Positions 15,457 through 24,266 of a DNA stretch of 64,000 bases are shown one piece after another. The stretch's first letter is position 1. Each line of letters starts with the position of its first letter. Both the position numbers and the translations under genes were made by a program. The notes beneath the pieces were generated by a model, which was not told the DNA's origin, searched no databases, and saw only the letters and a list, made by a program, of their open reading frames with translations. Source of the stretch: Hymenobacter nivis (GTDB lineage Bacteria > Bacteroidota > Bacteroidia > Cytophagales > Hymenobacteraceae); assembly GCF_006439025.1 (NCBI RefSeq), contig NZ_RCYZ01000004.1, positions 372,001 to 436,000 of the forward strand, in the 5' to 3' direction.

Positions 15457-15723
15457 ATGGCCTTCTTTGCCTTACCGAAAACTTCGCCGGAATCTCTTGA
15501 CACATTTATTGTCAATACTGAGAGAATTCAATACATCAGTGTTTATGATGGAACAGATAAAGAACAGTCGATTAAGATTTTCTTAGCAAATGATAATCAG
15601 CCGATTGTATACAATTTTGTAAACCAAGAGCAGGAGTACGAAAAACTTTTAGCTGAATTACTTTTGGCGTTAAATGCTAAGCCTCTCCCTGATAAAGACG
15701 GTTTTAAAGCGGAGGTTTGGTAG
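15457..15723 (+). CDS. Small hypothetical protein, 88 aa, AT-rich
   Basis: ATG at 15457 (MAFFALPKTSPESLDTFIVN). Soluble and acidic, with an alternating strand/helix pattern (IQYISVYDGTDKEQSIKIFL, QEQEYEKLLAELLLALNAKP). It is on the opposite strand to the head genes around it and clearly AT-richer than they are. That suggests a solo cargo gene that may be expressed from the prophage in the lysogen. No family was recognised. Confidence 0.5.
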   Translation: MAFFALPKTSPESLDTFIVNTERIQYISVYDGTDKEQSIKIFLANDNQPIVYNFVNQEQEYEKLLAELLLALNAKPLPDKDGFKAEVW

Positions 15724-15748
15724 AACAAATAGGTATTCTAAGTTAGGT

Positions 15749-16321
15749 TCAGCACAACACGTTCCCCACGTTCAGCTCCATCTGCACCCGAAACCCGGCC
15801 CAGGGCTGGCGCAGCTGGTGGGCCGGCAGCAGTTCGGGCGAGAAGCCGCGGAACACCTCCTCGGCCTGCGTGACGACGCGCACGATGCGGGCCCGGCCGT
15901 CCTCGTTGAGCACGCGCACCACATCCACCACCAACTCGGCCTCGTAGCGCCACGTTTTGGTGGGGTCTATGGCCTCCAGGTTGCCCCACACGATCAGGTC
16001 CACCGGCTGCTGTAGGCTCAGCGTGCCGGGCAGCGGCTCGCGGTTGGGGTTGGCCTGGGGCCCCGTGGGGTAGAAGAACGACTGAGCGGCCACGTTGTCG
16101 TTGGGTAGCACGTCGCGGTACTCACGCTTGCCGGCGTACACCTCCGGGAAGTACTGCACCTTGCCGCCGGGGGCCTTCCGGGAGCCGCGGTAGGCCTTGC
16201 CGTAGCTCACTTGGAGCCAGGAAAGCTCGGCGGCCAGCAGTAGCTGTAGGCGCTGGATTTCGGCATCGAGGCCGACCGGGGCGGGCAGCGTGGGGGCTTC
16301 GGGTTGGGCGTAGGATACCAT
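15749..16321 (-). CDS. Head-tail joining / tail-completion-like protein, 190 aa
   Basis: The ATG at 16321 follows the previous gene's stop by one base. N-terminal helix (LDAEIQRLQLLLAAELSWLQ), then mixed alpha/beta (YEAELVVDVVRVLNEDGRAR, AGFRVQMELNVGN). It is third in a tightly packed run 16649-17092, 16323-16652, 15749-16321 that follows the capsid block, where connectors and tail terminators normally lie. The assignment rests on position and size, not on a recognised family. Confidence 0.5.
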   Translation of the reverse strand: MVSYAQPEAPTLPAPVGLDAEIQRLQLLLAAELSWLQVSYGKAYRGSRKAPGGKVQYFPEVYAGKREYRDVLPNDNVAAQSFFYPTGPQANPNREPLPGTLSLQQPVDLIVWGNLEAIDPTKTWRYEAELVVDVVRVLNEDGRARIVRVVTQAEEVFRGFSPELLPAHQLRQPWAGFRVQMELNVGNVLC

Positions 16322-16322
16322 G

Positions 16323-16652
16323 TTACTGAACAGTGGGGTGGTACATGGGCAGGGCCCGTTTGTAGCGCAGGCGCCAGCGGCGGTAGGCGGTGAGCACCTC
16401 CTGGTAATCGGCGATGAGGTGGATGAAGCCGTCGTTCCAGCAGAGACTGCACTTGGGGCCCGGCACTTCGTCGAACGTGCTGGGCTCCATCATCGTGAGC
16501 ACTGACTTCACGTCTTCCCATGCCCAGGTGCCCGTCATCTGGCGCACGTACTTCTGGGAGGTAGTGTCGTCGGTTTCTTCCCAGAAGTTGACGGCTGTGA
16601 ACAGCGTGCCAGCGTCCAATTCTTTGAACGTGGATAGTGGGTTCTCTTTCAT
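16323..16652 (-). CDS. Head-completion region protein, 109 aa
   Basis: The start ATG at 16652 overlaps the upstream stop (ATGA), so the two are translationally coupled. The protein is Trp-rich and small (FWEETDDTTSQKYVRQMTGT, YRRWRLRYKRALPMYHP). Two Cys lie in GPKCSLCWNDGF. It is located between two presumed connector genes. Probably a head-tail adaptor, by context only. Confidence 0.45.
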   Translation of the reverse strand: MKENPLSTFKELDAGTLFTAVNFWEETDDTTSQKYVRQMTGTWAWEDVKSVLTMMEPSTFDEVPGPKCSLCWNDGFIHLIADYQEVLTAYRRWRLRYKRALPMYHPTVQ

Positions 16653-17092
16653 AGTCCCAGGATTTCGCGGGTTTTGTATTCCAATTCAGGCCGCACGTAG
16701 GTCTCACGGAAGTCATCGAGGCTCTCGTCGCTGAGGCCCACCACGGCGTCGCCGTACTTCTGCTGCAACTCCGCGGTTTTCTCATCGGTACCGACCATTT
16801 CCAGCTCAGGGCCCCGCACCCGGGCCACCAGGCCGCGGTAGAATTCGCCCGAGTCTTTCAAAGTTACGCGGTCGCTGGGCTGCCCTTTTTCCTGCTTCAG
16901 CTCCACCGTGAAGGGCGTGTATTCGGGCGTGATGTCGCGCCCGTCCGCGTCGAGGCCTTCCTCCAGCTGGTGGATGTTATCGAGCTCCAGCACGCCGGTG
17001 TTGTCGCTCACCACCTGCACGGTGGCGGCGCTCAGCAGCCGGGGCAGGGCCTTCAGGGCGGCGGCGATGGCATCGAGGCGGGCGAGGCTCAT
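16649..17092 (-). CDS. Tail-completion (gp10-like) protein, 147 aa
   Basis: Start at the ATG at 17092 (MSLARLDAIAAALKALPRLL), two bases after the 418-aa gene ends. The segment TLKDSGEFYRGLVARVRGPE followed by VGTDEKTAELQQKYGDAVVG is typical of small phage virion-morphogenesis/neck proteins. They share an 'S..f..s' beta part and a 'yg..i.g' turn. C-terminal helix: FRETYVRPELEYKTREIL. It probably fits at the head-tail junction. Confidence is moderate because the family match is by eye. Confidence 0.5.
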   Translation of the reverse strand: MSLARLDAIAAALKALPRLLSAATVQVVSDNTGVLELDNIHQLEEGLDADGRDITPEYTPFTVELKQEKGQPSDRVTLKDSGEFYRGLVARVRGPELEMVGTDEKTAELQQKYGDAVVGLSDESLDDFRETYVRPELEYKTREILGL

Positions 17093-17094
17093 GA

Positions 17095-18351
17095 TTAAAT
17101 GGCCCCCACTCGGTTGCCCTTGGGTTTGGTGCACGGCAGGCACGTCGTCGACACGCCCGACAAATCCACGTCGAGGGCCCCGAGCGCCGCATCCAGCTGG
17201 CTGAGCAGGCCGGGCTGGGCGTCGGGGCGGTTGTTGAGGGCCACCAGGGCCAGCGCCTGCACGTCCTGCTTCACGCCGTTGTTGCGGGTCGAATAGGCCA
17301 TCTGGTTCAGTAGGTCCACGGCCAGCTGGAGCTGCAACGCTTCGAGGAACAGCCCGCGGTACCGGCAGAAGTAGTCGCTCAGGTCGCACACGGCCGAGAG
17401 CTGCAGGTTCAGCCCGAAGTTGGAGCCCGTCACGTAGGTAGGCTTCCCGTCGCCGGGCAGCACGTCGGTACCGGCCTCGGCGGTGGCCGTGAAGGCGCGC
17501 ACCTGCACGTGGGGCGCGTAGGCATCGAAGAGCAGGTAATCGCTGCCGCAGCAGCCCCCGGTGCCGGGGCGGCTGCTGAAGTCGTGCTGCAGGTCCACGG
17601 CCTGGCCCACCAGGTCGTCCTCGAAGTAGCCCAGGCGGTACTCGCCGCCGGTGGGCCCCGCCGGCAGGGTGATGGCCAACGGCGTCCACTCGAAGTACAC
17701 GCGGCTCGTGCGCGGTACCTCGTAGGTGGCCAGGGGCTCGGTGGGCTGGCTGGAATGGTAGAGGTAGAGCCGGAAACTGGGGTTCAGGTCCGAGAACTGG
17801 GTGCCCAGGCCGGTGATGCTGAGCGCCACGTCGCGGGTGCCGGCGCTGCGCAGGGCCAGGCCCACGAAGCGGCCCTGCTTGATAACCTTGCGCCGGTACT
17901 CGCCGCTCTGGCCCGTGAGCTTGACGTCGGCCATGATGGTGCGCCCCGCGCCCGCCAGCTTCTTGCGGCTGGTGAAGGCGGCCAGCACCTTGGCCACGGC
18001 CGCCGTGCGGGTGCGGTCGAGGTAGGCGCTGAACAGGGCCCCGGCCGAGTTCGGCTCGGGGGCCCCAGCCACTGTTGGGGCGCGCCCGCCGCGCAGCTGC
18101 AGCACCGGGTAGCTGCCCAGGTACGGGGCCCCCACGGCGAGGGCGCTCAGGTCCGGGGCCGACTGGTAGATGTGGCGCAGCGTGAGCAGCGGGTGCAGCT
18201 CCTGCACGGCCACCGGGCCGGCGCCGGCGGCGGGGTCTTCCGGCTGGAGCAGGCCCGCGGCCAGCTGCGGCTCGTCGGGCGAGCCTTCGGGGGCTTGGCG
18301 GAACCAGAGCAGCGGGGCCAGGCAGGCCACGAGGGGGGCGAGGGTGTACAT
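17095..18351 (-). CDS. Capsid-region structural protein, 418 aa
   Basis: ATG at 18351 (MYTLAPLVACLAPLLWFRQA). The first ~20 residues are hydrophobic; the rest is soluble beta-rich sequence (LRHIYQSAPDLSALAVGAPY, YHSSQPTEPLATYEVPRTSR), a Cys cluster (RPGTGGCCGSDYLLF) and a C-terminal CLPCTKPKGN. It follows the major capsid gene after a hairpin terminator. Possibly a head decoration, neck or tail-tube protein. The Cys motifs (CCGSD, CLPC) are unusual for a virion protein. Confidence 0.5.
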   Translation of the reverse strand: MYTLAPLVACLAPLLWFRQAPEGSPDEPQLAAGLLQPEDPAAGAGPVAVQELHPLLTLRHIYQSAPDLSALAVGAPYLGSYPVLQLRGGRAPTVAGAPEPNSAGALFSAYLDRTRTAAVAKVLAAFTSRKKLAGAGRTIMADVKLTGQSGEYRRKVIKQGRFVGLALRSAGTRDVALSITGLGTQFSDLNPSFRLYLYHSSQPTEPLATYEVPRTSRVYFEWTPLAITLPAGPTGGEYRLGYFEDDLVGQAVDLQHDFSSRPGTGGCCGSDYLLFDAYAPHVQVRAFTATAEAGTDVLPGDGKPTYVTGSNFGLNLQLSAVCDLSDYFCRYRGLFLEALQLQLAVDLLNQMAYSTRNNGVKQDVQALALVALNNRPDAQPGLLSQLDAALGALDVDLSGVSTTCLPCTKPKGNRVGAI

Positions 18352-18363
18352 GGACGAGGGGAT

Positions 18364-18398
18364 GAAAAGCAAAAGGGGCCGGCCAGATGGCCGGCCCC
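18364..18398 (-). terminator. Intrinsic terminator or attenuator after the capsid gene
   Basis: Perfect 10-bp GC stem ggggccggcc/ggccggcccc with a 4-base loop. On the minus strand it is followed by TTTTGCTTTTC. It lies between capsid stop 18420 and the next start 18351, so it would set a high capsid to downstream ratio. Confidence 0.7.
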
Positions 18399-18419
18399 TC
18401 GGTTGCGGAACTATGCAGC

Positions 18420-19511
18420 CTACGCGGCGAGCAGCTCGAACTTCTGGATGGGCTGGTAGCGCGTGATCGGGTCGCTGTTGTAAGCGCCGAAAATGCAGTA
18501 GTCAGCGCTCCACTCGAAGCTCTCGATGCGGGTGCGGGTGAGGCCTTCGAGGCGCTGGGCGGCCAGCGCGGCCGACTGGTCGGAACAGGCCGACTGGTAG
18601 TAGAGGCCATAATCGCCCAGCTCGGGCAGGGGCACTTTCGTCCACTCGCTTACCGGGTTCTCCTTCGAGCCGATGTAGTTGTCGGCCATCAAGCAGTCCG
18701 GATCTAGGCGGTTGGTGATGGCCACCGAGCCCGGCAGGATGGCGTAGTCGGTGGCGGCCACGCCGGGGCCCGAGTTGAGCACGCGGGGCGACTGGAAGAA
18801 GTTACCGGTACCGGGCACCTCCCAGGCGCTGTTCACGGCGTTCTGGGCGCCCTGGCTCAGGCGCTGGCGCACGTCGGCCATACCGCGCGGGTTGGTCAGG
18901 ATGTCGGGCGAGCCCGTGAAGTCCTGCTGCACCAGAATGGACTGCAGGAAGTTGAAGAGCCCGTTCCAGTTCTGCTGGCCGTTGGCATCGGTTTGCAGTG
19001 GTACCTGCATGGCGCTGGCCACCTGGGAGTAGTAGGCCAGCATCTCGGCCGGGAAGAACTTGTTCTTGTTCACGTTGGCAAAGTCGATGCACTTGGTGTC
19101 GAGCAGCGCCTGCGTTTTGATGATGCGGTCCTTGAGCTGGCGCATGAACACCGTCTCGTAGCCCACGTCGTTGTTGACGTACTGCGCCGGCACCATCGGA
19201 AAGCCGAAGGCAACGGTGAAGAACGTGAAGGGCACGAGCTTGGTGGTGACGCCGCCCACCTGCACGGCGCAGGTGCGCACGTTGCTGATGGTGGGGTTGT
19301 CGTAGTTGATGACCGAGGCCTTCACCACCTGCCCAAACGAGGCGTCGAGCTTGGCCTTCAGGTCGGGGGTGAGGATGGTGTTGTCACCCGCCGTCTGCTT
19401 GTTAAACAGGTCGAGGGCGCCGGTCATGCTCGGGCGGCTTTCGTTGCGGCTCAGGCTCTCGATGCCGTTGGAGCGAATGTCCAGCATCAAGGTTTCCAGG
19501 AGATTATTCAT
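18420..19511 (-). CDS. Major capsid protein
   Basis: 363 residues starting MNNLLETLMLDIRSNGIESL. There is no signal or membrane segment, and it has a balanced alpha/beta composition. It sits directly after portal and scaffold-like genes and before a strong terminator, the usual place and size for an HK97-fold capsid. Segments such as PFTFFTVAFGFPMVPAQYVN, VFMRQLKDRIIKTQALLDTK and GSPDILTNPRGMADVRQRLS fit a spine helix and domain organisation. Assignment is by position, size and general look. Mass spectrometry of virions would show it as the dominant band. Confidence 0.7.
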   Translation of the reverse strand: MNNLLETLMLDIRSNGIESLSRNESRPSMTGALDLFNKQTAGDNTILTPDLKAKLDASFGQVVKASVINYDNPTISNVRTCAVQVGGVTTKLVPFTFFTVAFGFPMVPAQYVNNDVGYETVFMRQLKDRIIKTQALLDTKCIDFANVNKNKFFPAEMLAYYSQVASAMQVPLQTDANGQQNWNGLFNFLQSILVQQDFTGSPDILTNPRGMADVRQRLSQGAQNAVNSAWEVPGTGNFFQSPRVLNSGPGVAATDYAILPGSVAITNRLDPDCLMADNYIGSKENPVSEWTKVPLPELGDYGLYYQSACSDQSAALAAQRLEGLTRTRIESFEWSADYCIFGAYNSDPITRYQPIQKFELLAA

Positions 19512-19634
19512 GGCGAACTAAGGGAGAAATGATAAAGTGGGTGGTTGGCAGTAGTGGAGTAATCGTCCCTTAATCACTCGGGTAAGCGTAACATGGCGGG
19601 GCGGCTCCGTCTCGTGGGGCCGCCCCGCCGGGCA

Positions 19635-20540
19635 TTAGCGAGCTGGCAGGCCCTTGCTGTGGGTGGCGTAAGCCTCGCTGAAGGCCGCAGTGCCTTGCTT
19701 GAGGCCCAGCTCCAGCAGCCAGAGGCGCACGGCGTCGCGGGTTTTCTTGTCGGCCGGCCGGGCCGTGGGCGCCTTCACGTTGCCGCTGGCGTCCACTTCG
19801 GGGGCCTTATCGTCGCGGCCCGCGCCACCGCCGGCGCCCTGGTGGCCAGCATCGAGCACGTCCTTGAGCATGTCACGCAGGATATAGGCAGCATCAGCGG
19901 GCACGTTCTTGTCCGTGAGCATGGTCTTGCCCTCCTGCACGTACACGATTTGCTCGGTGTTGTCGGCGTTCTTCTGCACCTTGGCCCGGCCCACAATGGC
20001 CGCGGTGGCGCTGTCCACGAGCACCTTGCGCACCGACTCCTTCACGTTGGGGTCGTACTTCAAGTCGCGTAGGCCCTCGCGCACGTCGAGCAGCACGTCC
20101 TTTTGGAACAGCTTGGTGCCGGCATCCTCCAGCTTCTGCGCCGTTTCGGCTTCCTTGGTTTGCAGGGCTTCGAGCTGGGCCTTCATCGTGGCGTCGCCGC
20201 TGCCGTTGGCAATGGTGCGCTTAAGGTCGGCAATCTCGGTTTGCAGCGCCGTGGGGGCTGATTTGAGGCCGCCAATCACGCGCTTGGCGTAATCGTAGGT
20301 CTTTTCAGTACCCTCCTTGGCGATGCCGCTGGCCGAGAAGATGTCGTTGTCGAGCCCGGTGTAGAGCTCGCTGGTTTTCTCGCCGATTTTCGTGCCGATG
20401 GCGGCGTCGAACTCGGTGGTGGTGTAGGGCGTGTAGCCCAGTTTTTTGATCGAAGCCAGCACGTGCTCCTTCAACGCCGGGTTGGCAGTGAGGGCGTCAT
20501 CGAGTTCGGCGGCTTCAAAAGTTTTGTCGGAAATGGCCAT
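19635..20540 (-). CDS. Scaffolding-like head protein
   Basis: Start chosen at the ATG at 20540 (MAISDKTFEAAELDDALTAN), giving 301 residues. An in-frame upstream ATG at 20642 would add 34 residues that look like a signal peptide (MKTFLLAGLALLLATPPPAF), unlikely for a scaffold. The central region is a long charged coiled coil (QTEIADLKRTIANGSGDATM, QLEALQTKEAETAQKLEDAG). A Gly/Ala-rich linker and a C-terminal helical part follow. The gene precedes the capsid gene, the classical scaffold position. The real start should be checked. Confidence 0.6.
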   Translation of the reverse strand: MAISDKTFEAAELDDALTANPALKEHVLASIKKLGYTPYTTTEFDAAIGTKIGEKTSELYTGLDNDIFSASGIAKEGTEKTYDYAKRVIGGLKSAPTALQTEIADLKRTIANGSGDATMKAQLEALQTKEAETAQKLEDAGTKLFQKDVLLDVREGLRDLKYDPNVKESVRKVLVDSATAAIVGRAKVQKNADNTEQIVYVQEGKTMLTDKNVPADAAYILRDMLKDVLDAGHQGAGGGAGRDDKAPEVDASGNVKAPTARPADKKTRDAVRLWLLELGLKQGTAAFSEAYATHSKGLPAR

Positions 20541-20749
20541 CTGAGTCCCGTTCAGTGGGGTATTAGAAGTGGAAGGATGAGAAAAAGCAGGGGGAGGGGT
20601 AGCCAGCAGCAGGGCAAGGCCAGCGAGTAGGAACGTCTTCATCGGGTGGTGGCTAAAAGGAAAAGTGAGCAGGCTTGGGGTATCGAGCTGGCTCCGGCCG
20701 ACTCGTCAGCCGACCGGAGCACTCGGGAGGCGGCGGAGCCGCAGGGGGG

Positions 20750-21466
20750 TTACTTGGGGTTAGCTTCGAAGTGGGCGATGGCCTGCTTCAGCTCCTCGAT
20801 GGTTTTCTCGGCCGGGGCCTCCTCGCCGGCCAGCTCCTTGTAGCGGGCCTGGTAGTCGGCTTTGGTGCGCAGCACGCGGGCCGGGTTGTCAGCCGTACCC
20901 GTTAGCCCGGTGGTGCTGGCCTCGGCCTTCAGCTTGGCTTCGAGTGGGGCGATGAGGGCCACCAACTCCTCGAACGACACGTTGGTCGGCGCGTCCTGCT
21001 TGGTCAGCTCCTTGTAGCGCATCTGCGCGTCCTGGAGCGAGGTGAGGGGCTTGTTGGCCTCGGCCGGGCTGCCGGTGGGGGCGTCGCCGGTTTGGTCGGC
21101 TTTCTGGCGGGCCTTGCTGCGCGGGTCGTGCAGGATGTTCACCTCGCCGTCTTCGCCCTGGTATTCGGCAAAGGAGTCGTTCTTCTCCATGCGCTCGAAC
21201 TCGGCGGGGCTGAGCTGCACCACCTTGGCGGCGCGGTCGAAATCACGCGTGCCGACCTTGCGGGTGAAGGTGGCCAGCTCCACGTGCAGCAGGTGCTGCT
21301 CGGTAGCGGGCAGCTGGTAGTCGGCCTTCTGGCCTTCGGCTGTGTTGCCGGCCACGTGTTCAATGTCGCCGCGGCCGTCGTCACTTAGGGTGGCGTCGAG
21401 TTGCTGCTGCTTAAGGGTGTCGAGGTCGGCAGACTTAACCGGCCGGTGAGGTTGGGGGCTGGACAT
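20750..21466 (-). CDS. Head-region protein with two ~37-aa C-terminal repeats, 238 aa
   Basis: The ATG at 21466 lies 32 bases inside the end of the portal gene. The N-terminal half is hydrophilic with a beta segment (QHLLHVELATFTRKVGTRDF). The C-terminal half has two related units, RYKELTKQDAPTNVSFEELV and RYKELAGEEAPAEKTIEELK, each a helix followed by a helix start. This is similar to the small HeH/LEM-like modules seen at the ends of phage head proteins. Possibly a scaffold partner or decoration factor. Repeat by eye; role by position. Confidence 0.55.
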   Translation of the reverse strand: MSSPQPHRPVKSADLDTLKQQQLDATLSDDGRGDIEHVAGNTAEGQKADYQLPATEQHLLHVELATFTRKVGTRDFDRAAKVVQLSPAEFERMEKNDSFAEYQGEDGEVNILHDPRSKARQKADQTGDAPTGSPAEANKPLTSLQDAQMRYKELTKQDAPTNVSFEELVALIAPLEAKLKAEASTTGLTGTADNPARVLRTKADYQARYKELAGEEAPAEKTIEELKQAIAHFEANPK

Positions 21467-23216
21467 ACGAGAGAAGCGTAGTTAAAATGAGTTGAAGCTT
21501 GATGTGGTAAGGCTGCAGGGCAGCGAACAGGCGCACATCCGCCTGCTCAGATTCAAACCGGGCCACGTAGCGCGGGAAATCGGCTTTGAGCGCCAGCCGC
21601 TCCGTGGGGTACACTTGCAGCAGGTAAGAGGCGCCCTGCGTGAGCGAGGCGGCGATCATGGTGGTGATCTGCTCCACCGAGTACTGGGCCCAGGGCTCCA
21701 GGTCGGAGAGGATGCGCACCCGGTCGAGCTTGGGCGGGTTGTTGCGGTACTGGGTGAAAAACTGCTTTTCCTGCAAGTCGCTCAGCACGAACACCGGGGC
21801 CCCAGACTTGCGGGCCGATTCGAGCTGGCCGCTGAGCTGCTCGGGCGTCTGCAGGTAAAACTCCTCGCCGCGGCTCACGCTCACGCCGCGGAAGGCCGGG
21901 GCCCCGTAGCGCAGCAGGCCCTTGGTTTTGAGCACCCACTCCTCGGCGCTTTCGAAGTTCTTCTTCACGCGTACCAGCACGTCCTGGCGGCTCTCGAAGC
22001 CGGCCTGCACGTCCAGCTCGTTGCGGGGCTGGGCCGTGGTGGCTTCGCCATCAGCGCCGAGGCAGGAGAGCAGGATGTCGGCCCGGGCGGCCTGCTGGGT
22101 GGCCGCGGCGTTCTTGAGCGCCTCCACCGGCACGTTCACGAAGCCCAGCGGCTCGCGCGTGTCGCCGGTTTCCTTGGTGGGGCTGGGCACCGTGACGTGG
22201 GTGCCGGGGCCCAGGTACTTGTTCAGGGCGCAGGCCGGGCAGGGCTGCGCTTTGTAGGCAGGATGGCCGTCGTTGTAGCCGGTGAGCACCTGCACGATGC
22301 CGCCCTGGCAGGCCTCGCCGTCGGCGGGCGTGTAGTCGCACTGCTCCTCGATGCTCCAGAGCGGTGGGAACATGCCGTACATTTTGAAGTACTCGATGCA
22401 GGCGTGCCAGAGCACGTAGGCGTCGAGGTCGCCGAGCTGCGCGCTGAGCGGGCTGCGGCGGTCGAGGGTGGTTTCGTCGAGTAGCGCCTCACTCCAGAGC
22501 AGGCGCGCCGGGCAGTAGCCCAGCGCGTGCGGATTGTCGAGCACCGGCTCCACGGGCCACTCGGTGGCGGCCTCAGGCTTCTCGAAAATGCGGTAGGCCG
22601 CGTCGTCGTAAACGGCGCGGCGCTCCACCACTTTGCCCAGCGCGTCGAGGCGGCTGGGCAGCTTGAAGAGCAGGTACTCGCAGCTGGCGTCGGGCTTGAG
22701 CACCAGGTCCACCACGCGCTCGATGGGCAGCAGGAACACGTAGGGCTCGGGCCGCGGCGTGCGCTGCTCGGCGGCCATGTCCACCACCAGCACCGAGTGC
22801 GGGGCCCGGCGCGCGGCGCGGAAGGCCTTCTGCGACCAGAAGGTTTCTTCCTGCTGCGCGCCGCGGAACGTCTCGAAATCCGTCTCCAGCTCGGCGCTGG
22901 CCATGTCGAGCGTCACGGCCCCGTCCTGCGCTTCGAACAGGCGCGAGAGGCCGTCGAACACCTGGCCCACGATTTTGGCCGTGGGCAGGGGCGAGGGAAT
23001 GAAGGCGCAGAGCTTGTCGAACTTCTCCTTCGGCAGTACCGCTTTGGGCAGCTCCAGCAGCTGGGCCATGCCGGGCGCGTTGAGCCGACCCGCCGCGGCA
23101 ACGCGGGGGTCGGCGTGCAGCCGGATCCGGTCCTCGTGCTCGCGGGCCGCCTGGAGCGCGGCAGCGCTGGCGGGGCTTTTGAGCAGGGTTTGGATTTGCG
23201 TGGGTTGCAGCAGCAT
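21435..23216 (-). CDS. Portal-like protein
   Basis: 593 residues from the ATG at 23216 (MLLQPTQIQTLLKSPASAAA); the frame upstream is shadow. It lies after terS/terL and before scaffold/capsid. The C-terminal half has the helical pattern and polar stalk expected of portals (VEQITTMIAASLTQGASYLL, AALQPYHIKLQLILTTLLSY). A central insertion holds a Cys cluster (SIEEQCDY, GEACQGG, PCPACALNKY) that could bind metal. This is unusual for a portal and may be a lineage feature. Family assignment comes mainly from gene order. Confidence 0.65.
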   Translation of the reverse strand: MLLQPTQIQTLLKSPASAAALQAAREHEDRIRLHADPRVAAAGRLNAPGMAQLLELPKAVLPKEKFDKLCAFIPSPLPTAKIVGQVFDGLSRLFEAQDGAVTLDMASAELETDFETFRGAQQEETFWSQKAFRAARRAPHSVLVVDMAAEQRTPRPEPYVFLLPIERVVDLVLKPDASCEYLLFKLPSRLDALGKVVERRAVYDDAAYRIFEKPEAATEWPVEPVLDNPHALGYCPARLLWSEALLDETTLDRRSPLSAQLGDLDAYVLWHACIEYFKMYGMFPPLWSIEEQCDYTPADGEACQGGIVQVLTGYNDGHPAYKAQPCPACALNKYLGPGTHVTVPSPTKETGDTREPLGFVNVPVEALKNAAATQQAARADILLSCLGADGEATTAQPRNELDVQAGFESRQDVLVRVKKNFESAEEWVLKTKGLLRYGAPAFRGVSVSRGEEFYLQTPEQLSGQLESARKSGAPVFVLSDLQEKQFFTQYRNNPPKLDRVRILSDLEPWAQYSVEQITTMIAASLTQGASYLLQVYPTERLALKADFPRYVARFESEQADVRLFAALQPYHIKLQLILTTLLSYVQPPTSPAG

Positions 23217-23248
23217 GTGAGCGGTAAGCAGGAGCCGGAGAAGCAGCA

Positions 23249-23449
23249 CTATTCGGTAGCGGTGGGAACGTCGGCGGCGTCGGCCGGCTGCCAGTCCGAG
23301 AGGCCGCGGTCGGCCTGCAGCTGGAGTAGCGCCTTGGCGTGGGCGGGAGCGAACGGCCGGGCTTTCTCGCCCAGCTTCTCGCATTTGAGGTACACCACGT
23401 CGGGCGTGGCTTCAGCGGCAGCAGCCGCAGCGGTTTTCGTACTAGCCAT
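23249..23449 (-). CDS. Small phage protein, 66 aa
   Basis: ATG at 23449. After an Ala-rich start it reads VVYLKCEKLGEKARPFAPAH and ALLQLQADRGLSDWQP. This arrangement (short strand, then helix with W) occurs in small head-region proteins. It sits between the 210-aa protein and the portal gene in the same orientation. No family assigned. Confidence 0.5.
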   Translation of the reverse strand: MASTKTAAAAAAEATPDVVYLKCEKLGEKARPFAPAHAKALLQLQADRGLSDWQPADAADVPTATE

Positions 23450-23496
23450 CAGGGGACGTCTAAAAGGGTGACGAATGGGAAGATTTAGACGGGCCC

Positions 23497-24129
23497 CTAG
23501 ACGCCAGCCAGGGCCTGGCGCGCATTGAAGCTGGGCTGCACCACCTGGATGTTCTTGTCCCAGTCACCGGCCAGCGAGAAGCCGAAGCCGTTCTTGTTGA
23601 GGGCCCTGAGTCCGCCCAAATCGAGGCTGCCCACGTAGAAGTTGGTGATGGGAATGCCGCCGATGTTGCCCGTGGTGGGGTCCTTGCTGTAGACGATGCG
23701 GCCGTCGGTGAGCAGGAAGTAGGCCGTCAGGCCCGGGTCGAGGCCGGGGGCGCTCTCGTCCTGGAGCAGGCTGAGCTGGGTGCGCACGTCCGAGGGCAGG
23801 CCGTAGAAGTTGCCCTTGGGCTGCACGGCGTTGAGACCGGCGAAGTAGCCCAGGCCGCCGATGGTGGCGTTGGTGTTCTGGCCCTCGAACTGGGGCTCCG
23901 AGCCGGGCACGGTGAAGTCGGCGAACTCAGGGGTTTTCACCACCTTGGTGTTGCCCGCAGCCGTGAGCAACGGGGTCCAAGCGGCCAGGGTCTTGATTTC
24001 CGCCTCGGTGGCGAAGCTGGGGGTGGCCTGGGTGCGCTGCAGCGCTAGGGCCGCAATCTGGTCGAAGTGGACCGCGCAGAGCACTTTGGCAATGGCGGCA
24101 AGGGAGGCGGAGCGAGTGCAAGAAGCCAT
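23497..24129 (-). CDS. Late structural protein, 210 aa
   Basis: The ATG at 24129 begins MASCTRSASLAAIAKVLCAV. The protein is Gly/Asn/Phe-rich beta in its second half (NATIGGLGYFAGLNAVQPKG, YSKDPTTGNIGGIPITNFYV) and lacks signals. It heads the portal-capsid transcription unit with late promoter copy E ~65 bases upstream. It may be an internal or head-fibre protein. No family recognised. Confidence 0.5.
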   Translation of the reverse strand: MASCTRSASLAAIAKVLCAVHFDQIAALALQRTQATPSFATEAEIKTLAAWTPLLTAAGNTKVVKTPEFADFTVPGSEPQFEGQNTNATIGGLGYFAGLNAVQPKGNFYGLPSDVRTQLSLLQDESAPGLDPGLTAYFLLTDGRIVYSKDPTTGNIGGIPITNFYVGSLDLGGLRALNKNGFGFSLAGDWDKNIQVVQPSFNARQALAGV

Positions 24130-24189
24130 CGTAGCAGGGATAGGGGGTGGAGAGAGGGGAATGAGCCCGGCCGCCGTCCCTTAGCTGCC

Positions 24190-24215
24190 GTAATTAGAGC
24201 GTAAAGTAAGCACAA
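24190..24215 (-). promoter_or_regulatory. Phage late promoter-like motif, copy E
   Basis: Minus-strand TTGTGCTTACTTTAC (one mismatch to the other copies), four bases, TAATTAC and then GCTAAGGGACGG. It is ~65 bases upstream of the gene starting at 24129. It would drive the head-gene cluster independently of the upstream KAP cargo. Confidence 0.6.
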
Positions 24216-24266
24216 TTATAATGGATTTGCGCAAGCCATTAGCAGTGCTTCAATAGCCAGGCCCGT

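Noticed and set aside
19556..19590. Possible seventh late promoter near TTAAGGGACG before the capsid gene
   Set aside because: Only the downstream GGGACG element is present; there is no TTGTGCTTATTTTAC box at the right distance.
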